35,425 nt of DNA from Lachnospiraceae bacterium (GCA_021771755.1 JAETOL010000027.1:1-35425); one strand, 5' to 3'. Counted from the first letter of the stretch, positions 1 to 9,482 are shown. Notes: generated by a model from the sequence alone, not told the origin. Numbers and translations are program-made.

Positions 1-159
1 GCACGCAAATTTTCTTAATCACTAATCAAGTCTTAGGCATCATTTGGAACAAACAATATCATTTGGCATAAAATTTAATCAAGTGCTGTTCTTGTTTACC
101 TAAATACCATTGGTTCACTCCGTTCGCAGCAACTTTTTCTTTTTTGTCTGATACGTATG
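1..159. other. AT-rich intergenic end of the window
   Basis: I see no coding sequence here. The stretch is AT-rich and holds two 9-base direct repeats: TAATCAAGT at 23-31 and 76-84, and ATCATTTGG at 39-47 and 58-66. The inverted repeat at 146-165 runs into the stop codon of the M20 gene. It is followed by A rather than T on the minus strand, so it does not look like a terminator in that direction. Confidence 0.4.
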
Positions 160-1319
160 TCAGACCCCGCCGATCTTCCGTATCATCCGATAAACAGTCT
201 CCAGACTGTATGGAAAAATTTTCTCATCAATCTCCATCTGCGGATGATGAAGAGGATGCTCATGTCCGGGCACGGCTGCCAGAAAGACCAGAAAAATACC
301 TCTTGTCTTCTGGAAATACCGATAGGCATTGTCCCCTGCCAGAAACAGTTCTTCCTCTCCTTCCAGAATAAAACGATCTCCAAAAACATCTTTCCCGATT
401 TCTTCTGCATTTCTGGTAAATTCCGGATCATTGGCAAAAGAGAGTACCGGTTCCTTCAGGATACTTAGCGTCAGCTCTGCTCCCGTTTCTTTTTCTGTAT
501 TTTGAAGTCTTTTTTCCAGATTTTCATACAGAGCCCGGAAGTCTTCCTCTCTGCACGCACGGATATTACCGGTCAGCTGCATGGAATCAGCAATGATATT
601 TGTGTATTCGCCGCCATGGGCTGTGCCGATTCCCACAAGGCAGGGAGCCGCCCCCTTATAGGAGCTGTTCAGATCATGTACCTCCTGGATAGCTCTTGCA
701 CCTGCATAAATGCTGTCGATTCCCTTATGGGCCTCACTCCAGTGGCTTGCCTTTCCTTTTATATCAATTCCGATCCCTGCGATCATGGCAGATGCCTGAC
801 CTTCATGAACGGCCATTCCAAAAGGCATGTCCACTGCAAAATGAAACATCAGAAAAGCATCCGGCACCGGATCTTCCAGAGCTCCGGCTGCCAGCATCCT
901 TTTTGCTCCCTCTCCGATCTCCTCTGCCGGTTCAAAAAGGAAGCGCACATTAACCGGAAAACTGTCTTTTTCTTCTGCAAGGATCCCACATAGAGTAAGT
1001 GCCACCGCAAGAATCCCATCATGACCGCAGGCATGCATACAGCCCTGATTTCGGGATGCAAAAGGAAGTCCTGTCTTTTCTTCCATGGGAAGACCATCCA
1101 TTTCTGCTCTGAGAACCACTGTTTTTTTCTGTTTTTCAGCTCCGGAAGTTCAGCAATCATCCCGGTGGGCTCAACAAAGGTGATCTCATATCCCCGTTTT
1201 TCCAGATAATCCCTGATATATGCCGATGTCTGTTTTTCCTGAAGTCCCAGCTCCGGATACATGTGAAAATACCGCCTGTGCCGGAGCAGCTCCTCTTCAT
1301 ATTTTTTAAAATCTTTCAT
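160..1319 (-). pseudogene. M20-family amidohydrolase/peptidase, interrupted by one frameshift
   Basis: This is a zinc-type M20D amidohydrolase (aminoacylase, carboxypeptidase or aminobenzoyl-glutamate hydrolase-like) of about 387 residues if read through, normal for the family. The N-terminal part (1319 to about 1122) starts MKDFKKYEEELLRHRRYFH and runs to the IAELPELK region. The rest continues in another frame with metal ligands typical of the family: CMHACGHDG, EPAEEIGEG, and a C-terminal GHEHPLHHPQ. The two frames join if the A-run at 1122-1128 (T7 on the plus strand) had eight bases instead of seven. The run also reads A AAA AAA in the zero frame, a possible -1 slippery site, but no programmed shift is known to me in this family. 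The gene lies 24 nt after the HAD gene and is probably last in the M18-HAD-M20 operon. The exact substrate cannot be told from sequence. Confidence 0.8.
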
Positions 1320-1343
1320 TGATTTCTTATCTCTTTACCTTTT

Positions 1344-2150
1344 TCAGATCAGTTCCAGTGTTTTCAGTCCGTTTCTGATACCATAATGAAACATATCCGT
1401 AGTGATATGATCTGCAAGCTCCAGAATCTTCTGCGATGCATTTCCCATTGCTACCTTAGTAGCTGCATATTCAAACATGGACAGATCGTTGTTGCTGTCT
1501 CCAAATACCACCGTATCTTCCCAGGGAATATCAAAAATCCTGCATACGGCGGCAATCCCCACTGCCTTGCTGCAGCCTTTTGGTATAAACTCAATAGTGG
1601 TTCCCACAAAGGCATTGTTTTCATGACGAATCACATCATACCAGGAGGAAAGTTCTCTTACTGCCTGCCGGTCATCACAGCCTTCTGTCATTTTGGCACT
1701 GATCTTATTGATCTGAAGACAGGCTTCGTTTCCTGCAATTGGTTTCCATTTTGGTCCCAGCGCCTCTGTGATCAGATCTCTGTACCAGTTTACTTCCGTC
1801 GTATATTCCTCTTTATCATAATACATATAATCCGCTCCCTCCATTACCGGGATCAGACCATATTTTCTCAGAATCTCCACTGATTTCTGTGCAACTTCTG
1901 CAGGCATTTCTCTGTTAAAAAGTCGCTGGCCATTTTTTTCAATAGTCGCTCCACAGGCACTGATCATTCCGGTAAAAGGGATCTGCTCCAGATACCAGGG
2001 AACAAAGGCCCGGCTCCTTCCGGTACATAACCACGCTTCATGTCCGTTCTCCACCAGTTGAGTGATTGCTCTGACTGCGCTGTCCGGAACTCCTTTTTTT
2101 ATATCACAGACCGTACCGTCTGCATCAAAAAACACTGCTTTTTTATTCAT
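1344..2150 (-). CDS. Cof-type HAD-IIB family phosphatase
   Basis: This is a 268-residue haloacid dehalogenase superfamily hydrolase. Motif I is FFDADGTVCD near residues 7-16, with the nucleophile Asp and the acid/base Asp. The C-terminal motif is VFGDSNNDLSMFEYA around residues 215-229, and the IIB-type cap lies between them. This arrangement is typical of Cof/YidA-like cytosolic phosphatases acting on sugar phosphates, nucleotides or cofactor intermediates; the real substrate is not evident. A ribosome binding site (AGAGG) precedes the ATG. It sits 47 nt behind the M18 peptidase gene and 24 nt ahead of the M20 gene, which suggests one transcript. Nothing is missing from the core. Confidence 0.9.
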   Translation of the reverse strand: MNKKAVFFDADGTVCDIKKGVPDSAVRAITQLVENGHEAWLCTGRSRAFVPWYLEQIPFTGMISACGATIEKNGQRLFNREMPAEVAQKSVEILRKYGLIPVMEGADYMYYDKEEYTTEVNWYRDLITEALGPKWKPIAGNEACLQINKISAKMTEGCDDRQAVRELSSWYDVIRHENNAFVGTTIEFIPKGCSKAVGIAAVCRIFDIPWEDTVVFGDSNNDLSMFEYAATKVAMGNASQKILELADHITTDMFHYGIRNGLKTLELI

Positions 2151-2197
2151 TTTTCCTCTTCTGTCTTTCTTTTCTCCCCGTATCCGGTTCCGTTCTT

Positions 2198-3466
2198 CTA
2201 TTCAAAAAACAGCTCTGCTGCTTTTACAAGACTAAGGGTATCCTTGACTCCTGCTGTTTCATAAGGAGAATGCATTGCCAGCTGCGGCAGTCCGATATCC
2301 ACCGTATTCACAGGAACCTGTGTGTTGGAAATATTACCAAGAGTAGAGCCTCCTGCCATATCTGAACGGTTTACAAATGTCTGATATGGTACTTCCGCTC
2401 TATTGCAGAGTTCCTTGAACCTTGCCGCCGAAACCGCGTCTGTACAATATTTCTGGTTGGCATTGTACTTGATCACAATTCCTTTATTAAGGAGCGGACG
2501 GTTTACAGGATCTGCCATATCTGTGTAATTCGGATGAAGGGCATGGGCATTGTCTGCCGAGATCATAAAACTGTCTGCCAGTGACATCAGATATTCTTCA
2601 TAGGTTCTTCCCAGTCCGGAATTGATCCGAAGAAGTGTATCCTTCAGAAATGTAGATGCGGCTCCCTGTTTGGTTCCGCTTCCTACTTCTTCATTATCCA
2701 TAACACAGTGAACTGCGATGCTTTTCTTCTTTTCTCCGGAAAGAAGACCTTCCATGGAAGCAAATGCGCACTGCAGGTCATCAAGTCTTCCCGCAGAAAT
2801 AAATTCCTTCTCTGCACCCCACACAGCGCCTCTTGTCCTGCTGTAAAGAAACAGGTCATGACTTAAAATTTCTTCCTCACGGACTCCTGCTGCTTCTGCA
2901 AGAGTTTTGCTGAAGGTCTCTTCGGTTCCTGCAGTACCATAAAGAGGAAGAAGATCTTTCTGAGGATTGTAAGAATAACCGGAGTTTACCTCACGGTTCA
3001 TGTGAATGGCCAGACTTGGGATCATCAGGAGATCCCTGTCAATATCAATCAGTTTTTCTCTGATCTCTCCGCCTTCTGAAACAATGACTCTTCCTGCCAC
3101 TGACAGCGGACGGTCAAACCATGGAGACATCAGCATACCGCCGTATTTCTCCACGTTCAGCTTTACATAAGCCTTTTCTACAGTGATCTCCGGATTTTCC
3201 TTGATCTTAAAGGTGGGAGAATCGCTGTGACTTGCCATAATATGAAATCTTCTGGGTGCATCCTCCGGAATGGAAAATGCGATCAGCGCTGAATTATTTC
3301 TTGTAACCATATACCGGCCGCCAGGTGTCAGCTTCCAGTAATCCTTTTCGGAAAGCTCCTGAAATCCCTGGTCTGCCAGTGTTTTTCTCATTGTATCCAC
3401 TGCATGAAAAGCGGTAGGGCTTTTTCTGATAAATGCAAGCAGTTTCTCTGCTGTTTCGTAATACAT
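2198..3466 (-). CDS. M18 family aspartyl-type aminopeptidase
   Basis: This is a cytosolic dinuclear-zinc aminopeptidase of the M18 family (422 residues, the usual length). It removes N-terminal, often acidic, residues from peptides. Family motifs are visible in order: ASHSDSPTFKIK near residue 80 (metal His), SAGRLDDLQCAF in the middle, MDNEEVGSGTKQGA near residues 255-268 (metal Glu pair), SADNAHALHPNYTD near 303, and GGSTLGNI with the final HSPYET (metal His) near the C-terminus. An AAGGAG ribosome binding site lies about 10 nt before the ATG. A sigma-A-like promoter lies at 3501-3529. The gene leads the M18-HAD-M20 operon, a plausible peptide and metabolite salvage set. Confidence 0.95.
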   Translation of the reverse strand: MYYETAEKLLAFIRKSPTAFHAVDTMRKTLADQGFQELSEKDYWKLTPGGRYMVTRNNSALIAFSIPEDAPRRFHIMASHSDSPTFKIKENPEITVEKAYVKLNVEKYGGMLMSPWFDRPLSVAGRVIVSEGGEIREKLIDIDRDLLMIPSLAIHMNREVNSGYSYNPQKDLLPLYGTAGTEETFSKTLAEAAGVREEEILSHDLFLYSRTRGAVWGAEKEFISAGRLDDLQCAFASMEGLLSGEKKKSIAVHCVMDNEEVGSGTKQGAASTFLKDTLLRINSGLGRTYEEYLMSLADSFMISADNAHALHPNYTDMADPVNRPLLNKGIVIKYNANQKYCTDAVSAARFKELCNRAEVPYQTFVNRSDMAGGSTLGNISNTQVPVNTVDIGLPQLAMHSPYETAGVKDTLSLVKAAELFFE

Positions 3467-3500
3467 ATCCTGCTACTCCTTTATCTTTTGACTACTTTCC

Positions 3501-3529
3501 ATTATACGGTAAAATTCACAGTAACGCAA
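3501..3529 (-). promoter_or_regulatory. Predicted promoter of the M18-HAD-M20 operon
   Basis: On the minus strand a perfect TATAAT -10 (3501-3506) is preceded at 17 nt by a weaker -35, TTGCGT. It lies about 35 nt upstream of the M18 start codon and is the only good promoter between this gene and the dapL terminator. Confidence 0.6.
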
Positions 3530-3549
3530 TGAAAACCTGTCTTATCCAA

Positions 3550-3595
3550 AAAAGCGCAAAAAAGCTGCAGGTCATACATAGATCTGCAGCTTTTT
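3550..3595 (-). terminator. Intrinsic terminator after dapL
   Basis: On the minus strand an AAAAAGCTGCAG arm (3595-3584) pairs with CTGCAGCTTTTTT (3570-3558), with a 13-nt loop, followed by a run of T and a second T-run. It starts 7 nt after the dapL stop and closes the glnA-to-dapL operon. The plus-strand reading also ends in T, so it may work in both directions. Confidence 0.85.
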
Positions 3596-3601
3596 GCTTC
3601 T

Positions 3602-4816
3602 TTACAGTTGTGTTATACGACGGATCGCTTCCTGTGTATTTTCATAAGAGCCAAACGCTGTCAATCGGAAAAAGCCTTCTCCATGAGCACCAAATCCAAC
3701 ACCTGGAGTTCCTACTACATGCGCATTTCTGAGAAGATGATCAAAAAATTCCCAGGAAGACATCTGATCCGGTGTTTTCAGCCAGATATAAGGGGCATTC
3801 ACTCCTCCGGAAACAGAATATCCGGCTTTTTTCAGTTCACTGTAGATATAATGAGCATTTCTCATGTAATAGGCCACCTGTTCCCGAAGCTGTCTTTTTC
3901 CCTCCGGAGAATATACTGCTTCTCCGGCTCTCTGAACAATGTAAGGCGCACCATTAAACTTGGTTCCATGGCGTCGTGCCCATAAGCTGTGAAGCGACAC
4001 ACCGTCACGGACCAGTTCCCGTGGGATCACTGTAAATCCAAGACGCACACCGGTAAATCCGGCATTTTTTGAAAAACTGCGTAGCTCAATAGCGCAGGTT
4101 CCTGCACCCTCACACTCATAAATACTGTGAGGGATATCTGCTTCCGTGATATAAGCCTCGTAGGCTGCATCATAAATAATCACTGCACCTGTATGGTTTG
4201 CAAAGTCTACCCACTCCTGAAGCTTTTTCTTAGTAATGGCAGCGCCGCTTGGATTATTCGGAAAGCAGAGATAGATCAGATCCGGCACTTCACCGGGAAT
4301 CTCCGGAAGAAATCCATTGGATTCCAGGCAGGGCATGTAGATCACTCCGTCAAAATTTTCCTTTTCTTTATTATAAGCTCCTGTCCTCCCCGCCATCACA
4401 TTGGTATCCACATAAACCGGATAAACCGGATCGCAGACAGCCACTTTATTATCTGTCCCAAAAATCTCCTGAATATTTCCGGAATCGCTTTTTGCTCCGT
4501 CAGAAATAAATATCTCATCTGCAGAAACGTTACATCCTCTGTCTTTGTAGTCATTCTTTGCAATGGCATCTCTCAAAAATTCATATCCCAGATCCGGTGC
4601 ATATCCCCGGAATGTTTCCTTATGTGCCATCTCATCTACGGATCTATGAAGACTTTCAATGATTGCCGGGGCAAGAGGCTGAGTCACATCTCCAATCCCG
4701 AGACGAAGGATATGGGCTTCCGGATTTTCCTTTTGAAAAGCGGACACCTTTCCGGCAATTGTAGAAAACAAATAACTGCCCGGCAGTTTCAGATAGTTTT
4801 TATTTACTGTTACCAT
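3602..4816 (-). CDS. dapL: LL-diaminopimelate aminotransferase
   Basis: This PLP enzyme converts tetrahydrodipicolinate directly to LL-diaminopimelate using glutamate as amino donor, in lysine and peptidoglycan synthesis. The 404-residue length and the N-terminal NYLKLPGSYLFSTIAGKV and LRLGIGDVTQPL signatures are typical of DapL. The PLP Schiff-base lysine is in SFSKNAGFTGVRLGF (about residues 248-262), and the cofactor-binding FPNNPSGAAITK segment lies upstream. The start codon follows the gatB stop by 3 nt and a terminator follows the gene, so it is the last member of the glnA operon. Its presence here ties glutamate use for DAP to the nitrogen-assimilation transcript. Confidence 0.96.
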   Translation of the reverse strand: MVTVNKNYLKLPGSYLFSTIAGKVSAFQKENPEAHILRLGIGDVTQPLAPAIIESLHRSVDEMAHKETFRGYAPDLGYEFLRDAIAKNDYKDRGCNVSADEIFISDGAKSDSGNIQEIFGTDNKVAVCDPVYPVYVDTNVMAGRTGAYNKEKENFDGVIYMPCLESNGFLPEIPGEVPDLIYLCFPNNPSGAAITKKKLQEWVDFANHTGAVIIYDAAYEAYITEADIPHSIYECEGAGTCAIELRSFSKNAGFTGVRLGFTVIPRELVRDGVSLHSLWARRHGTKFNGAPYIVQRAGEAVYSPEGKRQLREQVAYYMRNAHYIYSELKKAGYSVSGGVNAPYIWLKTPDQMSSWEFFDHLLRNAHVVGTPGVGFGAHGEGFFRLTAFGSYENTQEAIRRITQL

Positions 4817-4819
4817 ATT

Positions 4820-6262
4820 CTATCTCCTGTTCTTTTTTATTTCTTCCATCAGGGCTTCCCTTACCGCCTCAGGGCTTGCTGTTCCCTTCAATTCTCTCAT
4901 CATCTGACCTACAAAAAAACCGAATACTTTTTCCTTGCCTCCCAGAAGTTCTGAAAGGGGACCCGGATTCTCTGCAAGAACCTTCTGAAGCACTCGCTGC
5001 AAAAGATCCGCATCCTGCACGATTCCCAGACCATGCTCCCGGACAAAAGCTTCCGGATCTGTATCTTCATCAAAAATATGCTCGAATACCTTTTTTGCAT
5101 TGGCAGGGCTGACCTTCTTCTCTTCTACCATACAAATCAACCGGGCAAGATGCTTCGGTGAAAAACAAACTTTTTCCGGTTCTGTCCCGTATTCTTTTAT
5201 CAGGCGAAGGACTTCCCCCATGAACCATGCTGCTGTCTTTTTGGGATTCTGACTGAGCTCTGCTGTTTTTTCAAAAAGGGCAGCCAGATGTGCCGATTCC
5301 GTCAAAACTCTGGCATCATAATCGGAAAGTCCTAGCTCATCCTGATACCTTTGCTGCTTTTCTTCGCGCAGTTCCGGCTGCGTATTACGGATTCTCTGAA
5401 TCCATTCATCTGAAATATGGACCGGAGGCAGATCCGGATCCGGAAAATACCGGTAATCCCTGGCGTCTTCCTTGGATCTCATGGCACGGGAACTTTCTTT
5501 ATTATCGTCCCACCGCCTTGTCTCCTGAATCACCGGCTTTCCCATTTCAAGAAGCTCAATCTGTCTTTCCCGTTCAGCTTCAATCGCTCTAGTGATTGCT
5601 TTGAAAGAATTCAGGTTCTTCATCTCTGTTCTGGTTCCCCAGACACCACTTCCAGCCTCACAGACAGAAAGATTGACATCTGCACGCATAGAGCCCTCCT
5701 GAAGCTTACAGTCCGATACTCCAAGATACTGCATCATGCAGCGGAGCTTATCCAGATATGAAATAACCTCCTCAGCGCTTCTCATATCCGGCTCGGAAAC
5801 AATCTCGATCAGAGGAACTCCGCTTCGGTTATAATCCACCAGAGAACAATCTTCCCATTCATCATGAATCAATTTACCGGCATCTTCCTCCATATGCATC
5901 TCATGGATTCTGATCTTTTTCTTTCCGGCTGAAGTTTCAATCTCTATCCATCCATCATGGCACACAGGAAGATAGAGCTGTGAAATCTGATAATTCTGCG
6001 GGTTGTCCGGATAAAAATAATTTTTCCGGTCAAATCTGCACAGCTGATTGATCTGACAGTTTGCTGCAATTCCGGCTTTCAATGCAAATTCCACCACCTG
6101 ACGGTTCAGAACAGGAAGCGCACCTGGCATCCCGGCACATACCGGACAGGTATGTGTATTGGGTTCTCCGCCAAATTCCGTAGAACAGCCGCAGAAAATC
6201 TTGGTTTTGGTGGCCAGCTCTATATGAACCTCCAGTCCGATCACGGTCTCATACTGCTTCAT
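4820..6262 (-). CDS. gatB: Asp/Glu-tRNA amidotransferase subunit B
   Basis: GatB is the tRNA-binding kinase subunit of GatCAB. It phosphorylates the side chain of misacylated Asp-tRNA(Asn) or Glu-tRNA(Gln) and lets ammonia from GatA amidate it. The protein has 480 residues, as usual. The N-terminus shows ETVIGLEVHIEL and the zinc site CGCSTEF...CPVCAGMPG. The catalytic core includes DYNRSGVPLIEIVSEPD, and a C-terminal YqeY-like tail contacts tRNA. The start overlaps the gatA stop by 4 nt with an AAGGAGG site inside gatA, so translation is coupled. With the archaeal-type AspRS upstream, Asn-tRNA formation is the likely main role. Confidence 0.97.
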   Translation of the reverse strand: MKQYETVIGLEVHIELATKTKIFCGCSTEFGGEPNTHTCPVCAGMPGALPVLNRQVVEFALKAGIAANCQINQLCRFDRKNYFYPDNPQNYQISQLYLPVCHDGWIEIETSAGKKKIRIHEMHMEEDAGKLIHDEWEDCSLVDYNRSGVPLIEIVSEPDMRSAEEVISYLDKLRCMMQYLGVSDCKLQEGSMRADVNLSVCEAGSGVWGTRTEMKNLNSFKAITRAIEAERERQIELLEMGKPVIQETRRWDDNKESSRAMRSKEDARDYRYFPDPDLPPVHISDEWIQRIRNTQPELREEKQQRYQDELGLSDYDARVLTESAHLAALFEKTAELSQNPKKTAAWFMGEVLRLIKEYGTEPEKVCFSPKHLARLICMVEEKKVSPANAKKVFEHIFDEDTDPEAFVREHGLGIVQDADLLQRVLQKVLAENPGPLSELLGGKEKVFGFFVGQMMRELKGTASPEAVREALMEEIKKNRR

Positions 6263-7731
6263 ATTTTTATGCCTCCTTTTTCTGCTGACGGAAATGTTCC
6301 CCGTGCGTTTTCAAATGCAGAAGCCGCCCGGATCAGCGTATTCTCTCCAAAGCAGGGGCCAATCATCTGGAATCCCACAGGCAGTCCTCTTCCGTCCAGA
6401 CCTCCCGGAAGGGATATTGCCGGAAGCGCACAGAGATTTACTGCTACTGTATAAATATCTCCCAGATACATAGCAAGAGGATCTTTCAGGCTTTCTCCCA
6501 GCTTTGGAGCTGTATGGGGAGCCACCGGAGCAAGAATCACATCATACTTTTCAAATGCCTGGTCAAATTCTTTTTTGATTATAGCTTTTGCTTTTAATGC
6601 TTTCAGATAATAGGCATCATAATAGCCGGAGCTCAATACAAAAGAACCCAGCATGATCCTGCGTTTTACCTCTTTTCCAAATCCCTGCGTCCTTGTTTTT
6701 CTGTACATATCATGAAGTCCTTTGTACTCTGCCGCACGAAATCCATATTTCACGCCGTCAAACCTTTCCAGATTGGAGCTGGCCTCAGCACTGGCAATGA
6801 TATAATATGCCGGTATCACATATTCTGTTGTTTTCATGGAAAAAAATTCCACGTCAGCTCCCAGTTCCTCCAAAAGCTTCAGGGAGGCAAGAAAAGTATT
6901 ACGGACTCCTTCTTCCATTCCTTCCGCCATATATTCCTCCGGAACTCCAAATTTCATTCCTTTCAGGTCTTCTCCGGAAGTCAGACCAAATTTCGGAAGT
7001 TCTCTCCTAAGAGAAGTACTGTCCTTTTGGTCATGGCCGGCAATCACCTGCAGAAGGGCGGCACAGTCTTCTGTATTTTTTCCCACAGGACCAATCTGGT
7101 CAAGAGATGATGCATATGCCACCAGCCCATAGCGGGACACGGTTCCATAGGTTGGCTTGATCCCGGTCACTCCGCAAAAAGCACTGGGCTGACGAATGGA
7201 ACCGCCTGTATCAGATCCAAGTGCCATATAGGCTTCACCGGCTGCTACCGCAGCACAGGAGCCCCCGGAAGAGCCTCCCGGTACATGCGCTGTATTCCAC
7301 GGATTTGTCGTAACACCAAAAGCAGAAGTTTCCGTTGTACTTCCCATGGCAAATTCATCCATATTTGTTTTTCCTATAAGAATCATTCCCGCCTGTTCCA
7401 GACGGTCGATCACCTCAGCCTGATATGTGGGAATAAAATTTTCAAGTATTCTGGATGCACAGGTTGTCTTTTTGCCTTTGATACAGATATTATCCTTTAC
7501 TGCGATCGGCACTCCGGCCAAAGGACCTGTATATATCCCCTGCGCGATTCCTTTCTGAACCTGTTCTGCTCTTTTATATGCATCCTCTTCAAATAAATCC
7601 AGATATGCATGAATCTTTTTTTCTTTTTTTCTGATCTGTGCAAACACACTTTCTACACCGTCCGAAACGCTGATCTTTCTTTCCCGGATATTGCGGGACA
7701 GTTCCAATGCAGTCATCTGACTTAATTCCAT
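6259..7731 (-). CDS. gatA: Asp/Glu-tRNA amidotransferase subunit A (glutaminase)
   Basis: GatA is the amidase-signature subunit that releases ammonia from glutamine for GatB. The protein has 490 residues. The Ser-cisSer-Lys triad is visible: Lys in PIAVKDNICIKG (about residue 79), then the serines in GGSSGGSCAAVAAGE and in GSDTGGSIRQPSAFCG (roughly 150-185). An AGGAAG ribosome binding site lies 8 nt before the ATG. It starts 12 nt after gatC and overlaps gatB by 4 nt. It is one of four glutamine-consuming enzymes encoded in this window, downstream of a glutamine synthetase on the same predicted transcript. Confidence 0.97.
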   Translation of the reverse strand: MELSQMTALELSRNIRERKISVSDGVESVFAQIRKKEKKIHAYLDLFEEDAYKRAEQVQKGIAQGIYTGPLAGVPIAVKDNICIKGKKTTCASRILENFIPTYQAEVIDRLEQAGMILIGKTNMDEFAMGSTTETSAFGVTTNPWNTAHVPGGSSGGSCAAVAAGEAYMALGSDTGGSIRQPSAFCGVTGIKPTYGTVSRYGLVAYASSLDQIGPVGKNTEDCAALLQVIAGHDQKDSTSLRRELPKFGLTSGEDLKGMKFGVPEEYMAEGMEEGVRNTFLASLKLLEELGADVEFFSMKTTEYVIPAYYIIASAEASSNLERFDGVKYGFRAAEYKGLHDMYRKTRTQGFGKEVKRRIMLGSFVLSSGYYDAYYLKALKAKAIIKKEFDQAFEKYDVILAPVAPHTAPKLGESLKDPLAMYLGDIYTVAVNLCALPAISLPGGLDGRGLPVGFQMIGPCFGENTLIRAASAFENARGTFPSAEKGGIKI

Positions 7732-7743
7732 TTACGTCACTTC

Positions 7744-8037
7744 CTATCCTATTGTCTTCGGCACATGATATTGTCCGTCTTTTGTCCTCGGTGCATGAAA
7801 CAGCATGGCATCTTTCTGGTTTCCGTTTACGATCTCATCCTCACGGAACACATTCTCACTGCCAAAAATATGGGACAAAGGTTCTGTCCCCTCTGTATCC
7901 AGCTGATCCAGCTTTTCTACATAGGTAAGCATTTTCTGCATTTCCGCCCGTGCAGCCTCCCGTTCTTCTCCTTCCAGAGAAAGCTTTGCAAGGAGGCAGA
8001 CATTTTCCATTGTTTCATCATCTATGATCTTTGCCAT
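7744..8037 (-). CDS. gatC: Asp/Glu-tRNA amidotransferase subunit C
   Basis: GatC is the small (97-residue) structural subunit that wraps GatA and steadies the GatCAB complex. The sequence shows the usual helical N-terminus (DDETMENVCLLAKLSLEGEE) and the C-terminal segment with PLSHIFGSENVFREDE. I chose the ATG at 8037 because a GAGGAAT site lies 7 nt before it. A longer frame beginning at 8076 would add 13 residues unlike GatC. It lies between aspS and gatA in the operon. Confidence 0.95.
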   Translation of the reverse strand: MAKIIDDETMENVCLLAKLSLEGEEREAARAEMQKMLTYVEKLDQLDTEGTEPLSHIFGSENVFREDEIVNGNQKDAMLFHAPRTKDGQYHVPKTIG

Positions 8038-8097
8038 GGATATTCCTCTTTTCTCTCTGATTCTCTGTTGACTCAAAGCTTTTTTCCCGTATCCGGA

Positions 8098-9444
8098 TCA
8101 AGGTTCCAAACGATTCATATCTCTTGGAAAAAGGCAGACCTCCCTGACATTTTCCTCACCCAGAAGCTGCATCGTAAGCCTTTCCAGACCAATACCCAGT
8201 CCACCATGAGGCGGCATCCCATGCTTAAAGGCATCCAGGTACTGCTCCATGCCTTCTTTTTCCATACCTCTGTCTGAAATCTTTGCGATCAGCTGCCGGT
8301 AATCATGGATACGCTGTCCTCCTGTTGTCACCTCAAGACCACGGAACAAAAGATCAAAGCTCAGCGTAAAACGTGGATCTGCCGGATCATCCATTGCATA
8401 AAACGGTCTCTTTTTTGATGGATAATGAGTGACAAATACAAAATCCGAACCATATTCTTCCTTAAAGTATCTTCCGATCAGAGCTTCCTCTTCCGGTTCC
8501 AGATCATAAGGATTGCGAACAGGTCTGTTATATTTTTCTGAAACCAGTTCCTTTGCTTTCTCAAACCGTACTTCCGGGATTCTCTCTGTATTCGGAAGCT
8601 CTATATTTAATAAGGAGAGTTCTTTTTCATAATTGTTTTTTAAAAGCGCCATGGCATATTGAAGATAACCGGTTTCCATGGACATGATCTCCTGAACGCT
8701 GTCTATGTATCCCATCTCCAGATCCAGGCTGGTATATTCATTTAAGTGGCGTTTGGTATTGTGCTTTTCTGCCCGGAATACAGGACCCGTTTCAAACACT
8801 CGGTCAAATACGCCTACCATCATCTGTTTATAAAACTGCGGACTCTGTGCCAGAACAGCCGGCTTATGAAAATAGCTTAATTTAAAAACATTTGCACCAC
8901 CTTCTGCTCCTCTGGCTCCCAGTTTCGGCGTATGGATCTCTGTAAAACCATTTTCATAAAGATAATCGCGGAATGCTCTCACCAGAGCCTCCTGAATCCT
9001 GAATTTGGATCGTTCCCGGATATTTCGCAAAGCAATCGGACGCTTATTCAGCTTTGCCTCAAGCGAGGTATTCAGTTTCCATTTATCTACAGCAAGGGGC
9101 AGGGGTTCTGCCGGCGCAGACAATATCTCCACATCTGTGATCCTCAGCTCACGTCCATGAGGAGCCCGCGCTTCGTTTTTCAGAATTCCTCTCACCCGTA
9201 CAGTCATCGCTTCTTTCAACTGATGAACCGAGCACTCCGGGATATCCCTTTCCAGAACGGTCTGAAACAGTCCCTCTCTTTTTCTCAGTATGATAAAAGC
9301 CACATCGCCCATATTTCGGATGCTGTGAACGGCTCCTTCAACCACCGCTTCCTGATTCAGCAGAGAATCACTCAGAAGCTGTTCCCAGTCAGTACTGCTT
9401 TTTTTCCATTTTCCGTCCATAAATTCCATATCCTCATCCTCCAT
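8098..9444 (-). CDS. aspS: Archaeal-type (probably non-discriminating) aspartyl-tRNA synthetase
   Basis: This class II synthetase has 448 residues. It lacks the GAD insertion of the roughly 590-residue bacterial AspRS and resembles the archaeal/AspS2 form. The N-terminal OB-fold anticodon domain covers about residues 20-120. Motif 2 is FRAEKHNTKRHLNEYTSLDLEM and motif 3 is GIGLERLTMQLLG, followed by the archaeal-like ending VCLFPRDMNRLEP. It lies directly upstream of gatCAB, so the inferred job is to charge tRNA(Asn) with Asp for amidation by GatCAB, probably alongside a second, discriminating AspRS elsewhere. An AsnRS is the main alternative, but the archaeal AspRS-like C-terminus argues against it. 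Specificity was not tested. Confidence 0.88.
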   Translation of the reverse strand: MEDEDMEFMDGKWKKSSTDWEQLLSDSLLNQEAVVEGAVHSIRNMGDVAFIILRKREGLFQTVLERDIPECSVHQLKEAMTVRVRGILKNEARAPHGRELRITDVEILSAPAEPLPLAVDKWKLNTSLEAKLNKRPIALRNIRERSKFRIQEALVRAFRDYLYENGFTEIHTPKLGARGAEGGANVFKLSYFHKPAVLAQSPQFYKQMMVGVFDRVFETGPVFRAEKHNTKRHLNEYTSLDLEMGYIDSVQEIMSMETGYLQYAMALLKNNYEKELSLLNIELPNTERIPEVRFEKAKELVSEKYNRPVRNPYDLEPEEEALIGRYFKEEYGSDFVFVTHYPSKKRPFYAMDDPADPRFTLSFDLLFRGLEVTTGGQRIHDYRQLIAKISDRGMEKEGMEQYLDAFKHGMPPHGGLGIGLERLTMQLLGEENVREVCLFPRDMNRLEP

Positions 9445-9482
9445 TACACCTGTGGCTTATTATTTTTTCATGTTACTCCTCG

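Noticed and set aside
146..165. Inverted repeat at the M20 stop codon as a terminator
   Set aside because: On the minus strand it is followed by A-rich, not T-rich, sequence, and on the plus strand by C-rich sequence, so it fits an intrinsic terminator in neither direction.
1122..1128. Programmed -1 frameshift in the M20 gene
   Set aside because: The A7 run could slip, but the family has no known frameshift and two other A-runs in the window show the same one-base deficit, which favours an assembly error or simple mutation.
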